64,000 nucleotides of DNA. Source: Cryptomeria japonica (lineage: Eukaryota; Streptophyta; Pinopsida; Cupressales; Cupressaceae). The stretch lies in the NCBI RefSeq assembly GCF_030272615.1, contig NC_081413.1:146046476-146110475 (forward strand). Reading direction: 5' to 3'. Shown here one piece after another: positions 46,187-56,273 of the stretch. The translations under genes and the position numbers were made by a program. The notes beneath the pieces were generated by a model. It was given only the letters and a program-made list of their open reading frames with translations. It was not told where the DNA came from and did not search any database. Each line of letters opens with the position of its first letter. The stretch's first letter is position 1.

Positions 46187-49100
46187 TGTGAGGCCCTACC
46201 CCAACCCATCCTATCTCTTCAGTTATTTTCATATTGGAACTATTATGGATGCTTGTTTTGACACATTATGGATATAGAACTTTATATGGTCCCACGAATT
46301 TGGTAATATTGATATATAATGATGCTTCATTTCTATGCCTTGTGGTTATAGAATCTTATATGATCCTAGAATAGGGTAACATTGAGACAATGTATGTTAT
46401 TATCTGAATTTCAGGATTTGTTATAATGCTAGAAATATGTTTGCATATATTGTAAATGGATCAAATTTTGAGGAGTATGATGAATTGCTTTGATATGTGA
46501 CAATCGTATTTTATAATGTCAAGTCTATGCAAAATGATTCTATTGTATTCTAATTATGTGTTTTATATTATATGAGGCTATTGGGAAGTACTAATGTTTA
46601 AATTGAGATTTGCAGGAAATTATCCATGTGACCATGGAAATATTATGGAGAATCAAGCCTAGGCCTATGTGCATTCGTAAAACCAGGCGTTGTCTATTTG
46701 GAGAGGCAACACCCCGTATGTATTGTATTTTATTCGTAAATGTAAAATTTTGCATGAGTGTAAATTGTATTTATTGAATTGTTTAAATCATTTAAGGGAC
46801 AATTGCCATGTGTGTATTTATGATGTGGAATTATTTTGTAGTATCACTTGACACCCATGTAGTATGTTGTGTTGGCAATTTTTCATGTCACCTTTTTGGA
46901 GAGTTTTATTTTTTGTTAATTGTTATATCTCCTAATTATCCTTGAAGGAACCAAGAAATCTAGGTTAGTGAGCCACAAGGAGGGTCAACTTAGTGTTGAC
47001 CCGTAGGTTAACTTTAGGTGGACTTTCTAAGGGTCAAATCAACCCCTAGAGTCAATTTTAGAGCATTTTTATTAGGCCTCATGGGGTACCTATGGGTGAA
47101 GGCCAAAATTGGCCATGTGTCTTTCCCTTAGGGCTTGTTTAACCACCAAAAAAAGTGGGTTTCCCAAGATGGACGAATTCCATCTATAGGAGTGCCATCC
47201 TTGGTAGGATAACCTTCTTGATAGGTGTAATCCCTCTTCCCCATTCCATTTCCCTTCTCTAGGTGCCTTGGTTAGGAAGTGTGTAAGACCTAGGGAAGAC
47301 CAATCCAATGGGGGATCCCTCACTCTATCCAAGAGGTTGGAAGGAGTGAGAGAGGCCTTCTTAGGCTAGGAATGGAAGCTTAGTGAGCTAATCACCCACT
47401 CTCCATCCTTGGAGATTTTTGGAGAAATTTTTGGAGGAAAACCAGTTTTGGGGATAGAAAATTTGGGCTAAGTGTTGCAGAAAACATTGAGGATTGGGCT
47501 GCTATTCATCAAGCTTTCCCCTAGATTTCCCTTGGCAATTCAAGGTTGGTGTTATCTTTTCCTTCTTATGTAAATGTGAATATGTTCAAGAATGCTTGAA
47601 TGGAAATTGTTGTATTTTTTATTTGTGTTGTACTTGTAAATTTTTTTATGTGATTTCTTGCTTATATCTGTTTTATGTATTGTTGTGCTTGGGGAGTGTT
47701 CAAGACCATCCTTTCCTTGGGAGGACAGATTGGTCTTGGGGGTGGAAGGAGCTTGACAGCCTTAGGGTGAGAGGCTCTCATTATGAGAGTGATCTCAAGG
47801 GTCTGTACATGTGACCCTTGTTGCTTTTTTTGTGTTATTTCACTTGGGGGTCATAAGGGGAGCAAATATGGCATGTTTGCCTTTTTGGGGGTCATAAGGA
47901 TGTAGGGGTTAAGAATGATTTTTGGTTATGTTTTCATGGATACCATGAGTTGGCTGTGAGTTCTATCTAGCAAAATTCTTCCCTAGGGTACTTGGTCCAC
48001 TTCCACCCTAGTAAGACATCACATTTTGTGATGGAGTTTCAGCTTGGGAAGGGATGTGTCTGTTGTGTTGTTTTTCCCCTTTGCTTGTTGTGTTGCTTGA
48101 TTGTAACCCCATCTAGGTCCTGGTTCTCCAAGCTCAGGGGTGGCTTCTAGTAAGCCTAGGCTGGGAGGTGAGCACCCCATGGTCATAGCCCTAAAATTCT
48201 GTATGCAGGTTGCTTGGAAAGGAGACTAGGAGTTGCAGATTTGTTTGGTTGCAGATTTTTATTTAGATGCAGAAAAGCAAAAAAATAATACCATGTTTTG
48301 TTGCAGAAAAATATTATAAGGAGCCTTACGTTGTTTTCTTTTATTTTTTGTATAAAGAAATGTATTATTGTACTAAATTCCTCATTATTGGAATGAGTGA
48401 ATCAGTTGGGTTATTCCCCCCCATTATTATAGTTGATTTTGTATTTGAAATTACTATGAGAAGAGTGCATTTTATTAAATTCTAAAATCTACAATGCTGT
48501 TGTAAATATATTTAATTCTGTTTCATAATGAGTTCTATATTCTGTTTATTTATGCAATTTTTAGTAAAGAAATATATATAAAAAAAAAGAGAAGAAGGGA
48601 TAAATGAAATGTGTGAATAAGTAAATTTCTGCAGTATTTGAATACTGTTATTCTATTACTTTTATCTTTGTTTGGGCATAGCTGAACACTAGTATTTAAA
48701 CAAAGCAGAATTCTTTAGAAAACATGTTGCATAAATATTTTCTAAAGAAAAGGATAACTTCTAAATGCTGCACATTAAAATGATACACACCTAGGAAATG
48801 AAATATTCAGCCAAAGCATAAGCTGTCATTATTTTAACCTATCCTGCAAAGTTTAAAAAAAATATATAAATAAAATATAAATAAGACTTATATGTATTGT
48901 TGTTAAAGACTAAGGTCTGCATGCTTAGGTGTTATATTTTCAAAACAAAACAGGGGTTTCCAACCCTAATGTCTTAACATTTATTTATATATATCTATAA
49001 ATATATATATATATATATATATCTTGAAAAATATATACTTATATATATAAATATATTTAAATTTTTATATATGTATATTCCTGTACAAAGGAAAAAAAAC

Positions 49101-49195
49101 ATACCCAGAAGGAATCATACAAATATGTTCTAAACTGATTTCACTTAAAAATACATATTCTTATCCACAGATGTATGTAAAAGAAAAAAAATATA

Positions 49196-49209
49196 AAAAT
49201 ATATATATA

Positions 49210-49240
<31 letters not shown>

Positions 49241-49256
49241 AGATATAGATATAGAT

Positions 49257-49291
<35 letters not shown>

Positions 49292-49310
49292 TACATACAT
49301 ACATATATGT
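49196..49310. repeat. AT, GATATA and GATA microsatellite in the 3' LTR
   Basis: Runs of (AT)n, then (GATATA)n, then (GATA)n and (CATA)n lie side by side, followed by T and G homopolymers at 49311-49360. The matching place in the 5' LTR (39900-39995) has only (AT)n. The repeats therefore changed after insertion or differ by slippage. Confidence 0.9.
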
Positions 49311-49417
49311 TTTTTTTTTTTTTAAATTATCAAATAAACAGAAAACGGGGGGGGGGGGGGGGGAAGAAACTCGACCGAACCTCTGTGTGTAACACAATAG
49401 GTGGCTCACGGGCCACG

Positions 49418-49591
49418 CCACTGTGTTTGCCCATAGTGGTCGACATGGGAGGTGTCGCCACTATTTGTTTACCCACAGTGGTTGGCATGGGAGGTGCCAT
49501 CACTGTGTGTAAGCACAGTGGATGGCCCGTGGCCACCACTGTACGTACACATAGTGGACGGCACCACCGTCACTGTGTGTAAACACAATGG
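49418..49591. repeat. Five-unit hairpin array in the 3' chromovirus LTR
   Basis: Units start at about 49418, 49458, 49500, 49536 and 49570 with the same CCACT...AGTGG pattern as the 5' array. The second unit is 24 bases long and joins the left half of 5' unit two to the right half of 5' unit three. That is what a deletion between hairpin arms would give. Confidence 0.88.
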
Positions 49592-50724
49592 CATCTGGGG
49601 GACCCCCACGCCACCTCCTCCGTTCCCTCCCTCTTCGAACCCCCTTCGCCATTTCCATGGCTGCTGACAAGCCCCCTACATAGCACAAAACCACAAAAAA
49701 GAAAAGAAAAACAAACCCTAACCCATTTTGGGTAGGGTAAAATAAAGGGAATTTTGGTGTAATAAACCCTAACCCATTTCGGGTTAGGGTATAGTTTAAA
49801 TTAAAAAAATGGAGAAAATAAAAAGGGGATTAATAAATAGGAAAGCAACCCTAACCCAATTTCGGGTTAGGGTTAGCATTTTAAGAATAAGGGTTTCTTT
49901 TTTTTAAGAATTTTAAATTAGATATAGGGAAATTTGAATTAAGCTTTTAATATTATAACTAATATTTAGGGTTATTTAAATAATTGAATTATTATATGCA
50001 TTTTTTTAAGAGAATTAAATTTTAATATAGTTATTTTAAAAGGGTTTAAAATGGAGATTTAATGTAGTCGGATACACTATACATTTAATCGATTTAATTT
50101 ATTTAATTAGTTAATTGTTATCTTCGATTAATTGTGGACGTTAAGTTATATTTTAATTGGGGAAAATTTATAAAGGGAAATTGTTAATTATTTTAAGAAT
50201 TATAAGCCTTTGAGACCAATGATGGCTAGATGAATTATATCATCAAAATAAAAAGGTTAGGGAAATATTAAAATTTATTAGCATAAAACTAGATTTATTT
50301 GACTAATGACATTGTGAAATTTGAGCCTATAATGGTTAGATTTAAATAATGAAATTGGCATGCATTCAATCAATTAATTTAAAATTTAAGATTTCATTAT
50401 CATTGTTCGGTCAGAAATGAATTCAAGGCGATTTAGGTATTTAAATATTCCACGACTTTATTTAACAGCAACTTCTTTTAAGATAATTAAATTAACTAAT
50501 TGAAATATGACAACCCTCTTTAGAATAATTAATCTCTATTAATTAATGTCACTTATTTGATTTAGTTAATCAATCCAACTTTAGAGAACAACTCTGTTTA
50601 CATCTTAGTTAAGACAAAACTCTATTGATCTCTTTTAATGTAGACTATGTTATGAGTTTATGTTGTTTAAAAAAAAAAAATTTGTTGTTTCATTTTTGCC
50701 CAAAAGTATGGGCACGACATTTAG

Positions 50725-51657
50725 GATTGACTTCTGATGAACCTATCTTATTGATTAAATATGCTATCTCTAGAGGGGTTATTGATGGACAAAGATTAAC
50801 TAATTATGTCTCTTTTATTTGTCGGTCTAGAGTTTGAGCATGTAATTTTCTAACCTCTAATCTATCATACAATTCCTTAGGCAAAATTTTCTCTAACTCA
50901 ATCAATATCCTACTTAAAGAATCAAGATATAAAAAAAAAGCTTCCTCAAACTGCTTCTTATGTTTAACATCAAAATCATCAAAGAATGTGGAAATGTTAT
51001 CCAAATTAATGTGATTAATAATCTGATCAATAATGTCTTGAGTGTCTAATTTCTTCTAATTGATTCTCCTCTTTGCTTCTAGTTTATATTTCTCATCGGA
51101 CTTTGGCTTTCACTTATGTAAAATGGTGATTTTGGGTGTTTTCTGGGAGACTCCTTAACAGGTTCTTTCTTTTGTTCTTCCTTCTTCTCCCTCACAACCC
51201 TTGCAAAAACACCTTTCTAATTTTGAGCTTGCTTGATTTCTTCATCTGATTTAGTTTCCTCAAAAGATACATTCATATCTACCTAGTTGCTTTTTGTTTT
51301 CTTTTCACTGATTATGTCGGCTTAGGACTTGCAAGCTAACTAGAAGGTGCTTCTGGTTGCTTGGATGATTCTATAGAGATCGGGACCACATTAGGAGTGG
51401 CCTAAATTTCACTTTTTTCTTCTCTCTCCTCTTTTCTCTTCTACTTCATCTCTTCCTTCCTTTGGGCCTCAAGGATTTTAACCTTTTGTTCAACTTTGGC
51501 CCAGTCACGACCCTCACTTATTAAAGTTTCTGTTGCAACCCTTGTCATTTTCCATCTTCTGGTTGATGCAACTTGTTCCTGATGAACTTTTAATCCTTTC
51601 TCCTGGGTTGTACCAAATTTTTCTTTCTTTTCATCATTTGTAGCTTGCAATAAGTAT
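50725..51657 (-). pseudogene. ORFy, N-terminal piece
   Basis: Minus-strand frames 51441-51650 and 50804-51004, with degraded sequence between, give TNDEKKEKFG, EGRDWAKVEQKVKILEAQRKEE, a Lys/Glu-rich stretch, and then DNISTFFDDFDVKHKKQFEEAF, LYLDSLSRILIELEKILPKEL, LEIAYLINKIGSSEVNPK. This joins in frame with HQINNLM at 36886 across the chromovirus and its TTTAG duplication. The predicted product is helical and charged, likely coiled-coil. Together the three pieces span about 2.2 kb. Its own start is not visible: a Tat-like element abuts at about 51658. Function unknown. Confidence 0.55.
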
Positions 51658-52818
51658 TGTGTGTGTGAGCTTGAATTTCATCCTCAGAATGTTACCTGTA
51701 ATTAGTTAGTTTCACAAAATACAAATAAAAATACATACAGGAAATCCAAATTCCACCAATGAAACTACATGAAATACACTAAAATAAAACATTATTTTAC
51801 CTTCATGGCTTATGTCTCATTGTGCCCTAACTCCATTGTTCCTGGTTGCAGATGGTGTGCTCTCAGACAATGCATTGTTGACTTCCAAGATGGCATATGA
51901 AGAATGGACTGATAACTTGTAGTTAATTGATGCTATGATATGTAAAATGCTACATGATTAAACTAAATGATTATGTTAAATGATATTATATGATAATTGC
52001 TATTGCTATTTGTTTCAAAACTAAAACTCACAGATGCATATGATTAGCTTGTAAAATGCACTTGAACTCTCTTGAAGTCTAACTTGAAGATTAACTCTCT
52101 CAACTGATGCTCTTGATTTTATAGACTTTGAGAGGATAAGATGATGTGGCTCAGATCAATGGTCACAATCAGATCTGTAGATTTGAATGGCTGTGAGCAA
52201 AGGTGAAGGTTGAGAGAAAGGGGGAAGGAGAAGACAAGTGCCACTCATCTCACTTTGACTGAGTTGTTGACTGAGGGAATCTAGGGATGGTTGGAGGAAA
52301 TTTAGGCATGAGAGGACAAGTGGACTCAAGTCCTTCCTAAGATGTAGAGGGTGTTGGAGAGAATATAGGAAATGGTTATGAAATATGTGTATGTACACAA
52401 TTTCCATTAATTTTGGAGGTTGGAGATAAATGATGAATTAATATTAAGAAATATTAATTTCTTTAGCCACATGTTTGATGAATTGGCAAAGGGAAGATGA
52501 AGTGGAGATGGAGGGTGAGTTGGATAAGAAAGATTAAATAATTTTGAGAATTATTTAATATTTGAGACTATAGGATAGAAGAATAACTATTAAATATTGG
52601 ATATTTAATTGTTTGGAGGAGATAATTAAATATTAGATATTTAATTAATTAGAAAAATAGGATAAATTAATTAATTAATAAAATATTAATTAATAGAAAG
52701 ACATAAAAACGAATTAAATAAATTAATCTTTTCAAATTAACTATTTAATAGAAGAATAATTATTAAATAATATAAAATATTTATTTAATTGCTCATAGCC
52801 AATTTTTATGTGTATACA
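51658..52818 (-). repeat. Probable 3' LTR of the Tat-like element
   Basis: The right border is set by minus-strand GAGGGGCAAAA then TGTATACACATAAAAATTGG. A TATA-like box is at 52115-52125 with an unspaced AT-rich upstream part (52430-52800) and a downstream part without frames. This is the normal U3-R-U5 layout. The left border is placed at the last TG before ORFy resumes. No second LTR is present to compare. Confidence 0.5.
52115..52125 (-). promoter_or_regulatory. TATA-like box in the Tat-like LTR
   Basis: The minus strand reads TCTATAAAATC, preceded by a GC-richer stretch with CACTTGTC and followed by CAAGAGCATCAG. This is a plausible LTR promoter with transcription starting about 30 bases downstream on the minus strand. 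Confidence 0.45.
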
Positions 52819-52832
52819 TTTTGCCCCTCTTT
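52819..52832 (-). promoter_or_regulatory. Polypurine tract of the Tat-like element
   Basis: The minus strand reads AAAGAGGGGCAAAA directly before TGTATACAC. A similar block (minus ACTAGGGGCAAAATCCC) stands at about 62150, between pol and the PMD ORF, and could be a second tract. Confidence 0.55.
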
Positions 52833-53318
52833 GAAATGATGTGAAGACAACATTGTTTCAAAGATTAAATCAAGTCTCGGTAGTGCGCTTGATAGAGATT
52901 GAAAATCTTGTTTGTGTGCCCCCTGAGGAGATTGATCATGAAATTGTCGAAAATTCTGGTTTGAACGATTGATCTCATGATAATTGATAAAAATTTAGTC
53001 AATTAAATTCATTTGGAAAAAACAAATTAAATTGCCCCATTGAAATTAATTAATCTTCAAATAGTAAATATAAAATTAACCAAGGCTAATTTTAATTTCA
53101 TTGTTATCCTTGTCAGCTTGTTTTAAAAATATTCTTGCTGAGGTGGCGAAATGGTGATTTCGGTGGAGTGTCATCGATTCGATGTTACCAGCGACCTGTC
53201 GAGAATGGATATTCAGTTTGTATCTTATCTCGCACCTTGTTTTCAACTTTTCATTCAAATTTTCACGTTTTAGGTGCGTTTTTGAATTTTCCAAATTTTT
53301 TGAATTTTTTCGGCGTTA
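52833..53318. other. Non-coding spacer of the Tat-like element
   Basis: AT-rich, with short frames on both strands (53076-53356) that have no known motif. It leads into the first tandem array and would be the far upstream region of the PMD ORF. Nothing else is recognised. Confidence 0.4.
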
Positions 53319-53600
53319 GGTTAGCGCAAATGCAATTTTTTTTAGTGCATATGTAGTTAGGATTAGCGCAAATGAATAGATTAGCGCATATACTCTTTGA
53401 GTTAGCACATATGTTAAAAATGTTAGCGCTTATGTATAGGATAGCGCAAATGCATCGTTTGTTAGTGCTTTTGCTAGAAAAGGTAGTGCTTTTGCATGGG
53501 TTAGTGCATATGCTTGTAGTTTTAGCACTTTTGTTAAAAAAGATAGTGCATATGCACTAGGTTAGTGCAAATGCCTTTAGATTTAGCGCATTTGTTGTAG
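53319..53600. repeat. Minisatellite of about 14 units of 20-22 bases
   Basis: The unit is TTAGCGCAAATGC plus about eight variable bases. Variants alternate between GCGCAAATG, GTGCATATG and GCGCTTTTG. The core is therefore well kept while the spacer drifts. The 62-codon frame 53372-53560 (LAHMLKMLALMYRIAQM) is just this repeat translated. Confidence 0.88.
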
Positions 53601-53639
53601 TTTAGCTAAAAATCACTTTGATGATTAGATTTAACATGT

Positions 53640-54190
53640 TTAATATGCATTGATGATGAAATAGGGTCTTGATTTAGCAATTGCATGATTGCATGATTGA
53701 TAGTTAGCTTTGATTGCTAGATTGATTGATAGGATTGCTTTGATTAGCTTGATTGATAGAGTAGCTTTGATTAGCTTGATTGATAAAGTAGCTCTAAGAA
53801 ATCGATTTAGTTTCTGATGTAAGAGCTTAGAAGAGTTTTTGAGTAAACTCAATGATTGATAAAAAAACATATGATTGATAGGTTTTAAAATATTTTGGTA
53901 GCGTAAGTTGCTTCAATTTGATTTGATAGATAGATTTAATGATTCAGTTTTGATTTGATAGATAGATAGCATAGTTTGCTTTAGTTTGATTTGATAGATA
54001 GATTTGATGATTCAGTTTTGATAGATAGATAGATAGCATAGTTTGCTTCAGTTTGATTTGATAGATAGATTTGATGATTCAATTTTGATAGATAGATAGA
54101 TAACATAGTTTTCTTCAGTTTGATTTGATTGATAGATAGCATAGTTTGCTTCAGTTTGATTTGATAGATAGATAGCATAGTTCAATTTTG
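53640..54190. repeat. GATA-rich tandem repeats upstream of the PMD ORF
   Basis: First come units of about 27 bases of the type GATTGATAGAGTAGCTTTGATTAGCTT (53690-53800). Then follow about five units of 60-66 bases containing GATAGATAGCATAGTTTGCTTCAGTTTGATTTGATAGATAGATT (53880-54190). Minus-strand frames here are repeat translations. Confidence 0.85.
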
Positions 54191-54290
54191 ATTTGATTGA
54201 TTTCTCTTGACAAAATAGGAGAAACTTGATGTTCTCTAGTGTTGGGAGAAATTACCCATAGTGCGTCATTTAGTTCTGAAGTTGACCTAG

Positions 54291-56273
54291 GTTGAGATTA
54301 GACATATAGATGCCTGTGGTTTATGCCATTTATTGTATATGCCTAAGATTACGCATAATAGAGGATTATTGACAGCACTGGCCGAGAGATGGCATAGCAA
54401 GCATAACACTTTCCACCTACCGACGGGTGAGATTAGGGTGACTCTCGAGGATGTCTACAGGATTCTTCATATCCCAATGACTGGCGAGCTTGTCCAGTAT
54501 GATTATCAGGATCGGGTTGGGATAGAGGCTTGTAGAGTTGTGTTTGTTGATGATAGCATTGGTAGAGGAGAGATCAGATGGGTTGATATGGTGATGTATT
54601 ATGAGGCTCTTCTTGTTATTCTTGCTAGTTTGATTAGAGGATTTATATGTCCTGATAGGAGATGTTTTTCAATTGGATGGGGTGAGATTCTACTAAGTAT
54701 GATGCAACATCATACTTGATATGCTTGGGGTGTTTCTATGTTGTCACATTTATATCATGATCTTCAGTAAGCGGTGTATGATGAGAGTGCGAGTTTTTCT
54801 ACTGGATGCACTTTATTGTAGATCTGGTGTTGGGAGCACATTGCTGTTACCCGACCTATCCATCACAGAGTGCATGGAGAGAGGTAGCTATATGTGTATT
54901 TTTATGCAGGTATCCTTACTTAGCATAAGCTGGGTAAGATGGAGTATTAGCGTTGGGTGCTGGATTCATTGGACAACATTACTTGGAGACCATATCTTAA
55001 TTGTGAGCCATGGATGGATGATGCACAAACATTACCATTCATCATGCAGAGTAGATATCTCATTGGTTGGATACCTTTAATTATTGAGTGATAGTTGATT
55101 GGTTTGATTTTGAGACAGTTTGGTATCATCTAGCATATTCCTACTATTGTGACGATATATGCTCAGTGCTACAGAGATAGACGAGATTGGGGACCTTCCT
55201 TGTCATTTGAGATTGCTCCTGCAGAGTTTGTGGCTACTCTGAAAGTGGCTTATGATATGAGATTACACATTCCTGATCATGGGGTTACTACAGATTATGC
55301 CCAGTATATATTAGCTCATCCATTTCCTCGCATTATTGATCTAGTAGATCCTTCTCCTAGTTTAGGAGATGATGAGGATGACTTAGATGATCCAGTTTAT
55401 AGGAGATACGGATGGAGACGAGATCTTAGAGCTGCTCATAAGGCTGGGGGAGGTGGAGATGATGGTGGGGATGGAGGTGGTAGTGGTAGGAGACCTTGAT
55501 GGAGGGGAGGTCGACTAAGAGTCCATGGAGGACTATTTGGACCAGCTGGAAAGATTGAGAGAGTACGTCCTATGGGTGGGAGAGATGTTGGATGGATTGG
55601 GAGGGAGCATGGCAGGGCAGGTATGAGATCACCGAGAGTGTTTCCATTGATAGGAGGTAGGGTGATAGGACTAGATGGGGGTTGTAGGAGAGGTATTGAT
55701 TTTGGACAGATTCAGCTAGATCCTAGGGTTATTGCAGTGCATGGTGGAGATGATGAGGATCCTAAGGATCATGTTCCCTTGATTAGATGATGGGTTCAGA
55801 GAGTTACTTAGACCGAGATTCCAATAGCTGGATAGGTTGCTGGTGAGGGGATTGGGGTTCATGCACCACAATAGGATGTACCAGAGCAAGATACAGTAGT
55901 GCATGATATGCCAGAGCAGGATGCACTAGAGCATGATGTGTCAGGGTAGGATACTATTGATAGGTTGAGAGCACAGATTGATCAGCTTCGAGCATAGGTG
56001 CAAACTCTTATTACTGAGTGGGATAGAGTTGTTAGGAGACAAAAGGATACTCAGGGTCTTCTAGATCATATTCAGTAGGTTGGATCAGGTACTCTCTCAA
56101 TGGATACTATTAGAGCATTAGTTCAGATTGGGAAGGAGACTTCCCACTAGCAACGACGATATGAGGAGGTAGTTGCAGAGAGCCAGAGAGTAGGTAGTTA
56201 CCATAGCGTCATGCTGATGGATACTAGTAGTGGTGGGGTCATGGGACCTCCTCAAAGGAGTGGTGAGCATGGG
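54291..56273 (+). pseudogene. Plant mobile domain (PMD, aminotransferase-like) protein, main part
   Basis: One frame carries the PMD pattern: IDACGLCHLLYMPKI, LLTALAERWHSKHNTFHLPTGE, VTLEDVYRILHIPMTGELV, then (after a TGA) YAWGVSMLSHLYHDL, W-WEHIAVTRPIHH, WRPYL, and IPTIVTIYAQCYRDRRDW. The domain is typical of MAIN/MAIL-like proteins and of ORFs carried by plant transposons. A Gly/Asp-rich linker (about 55360-55500), a basic Gly-rich part and a helical region with RLRAQIDQLRA follow. Some fifteen stops lie in the one frame, nearly all TAG, TGA or TAA where CAG, CGA or CAA fits. The frame continues at 60677 beyond a solo LTR. In host PMD proteins the domain acts in transposon silencing; the role in this element is unknown. 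Confidence 0.85.

Larger units (their letters stand above)
36892..50719 (+). mobile_element. Complete chromovirus (Ty3/gypsy, Tekay/Del-like) with 4.4 kb LTRs
   Basis: Target duplication TTTAG flanks it (36887-36891 and 50720-50724). LTR termini are TGTGAGGCCC and GGGCACGACA. The internal 4.9 kb has a primer site, gag, protease, reverse transcriptase, RNase H, integrase and a C-terminal chromodomain, in Ty3/gypsy order. Removing it rejoins ORFy in frame (SSEVNPK to HQINNLM). The LTRs look about 95 percent alike, so insertion is younger than the copia events. The internal region is nevertheless full of TAG stops, which points to heavy deamination of a source or of this copy. LTRs make up nearly two-thirds of the element. 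Confidence 0.95.
46187..50719 (+). repeat. 3' LTR of the chromovirus
   Basis: 4533 bp, TGTGAGGCCCTACC to GGGCACGACA. It keeps the 130-base segment missing from the 5' LTR. It has five rather than six hairpin units, because units two and three are fused at 49458-49481. It also has an expanded microsatellite at 49196-49300. Plus-strand and minus-strand frames inside (47090-47332, 47494-47814, 49161-49694) mirror those of the 5' LTR and are not genes. Confidence 0.95.

Noticed and set aside
49161-49421. 86-codon minus frame with long Tyr/Ile alternation
   Set aside because: Translation of the AT, GATATA and GATA microsatellite.
52400-52820. Dense TTAATTAAT stretch considered as a MITE or origin
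   Set aside because: It fits the AT-rich U3 part of the Tat-like LTR and no terminal inverted repeats or target duplication are seen.
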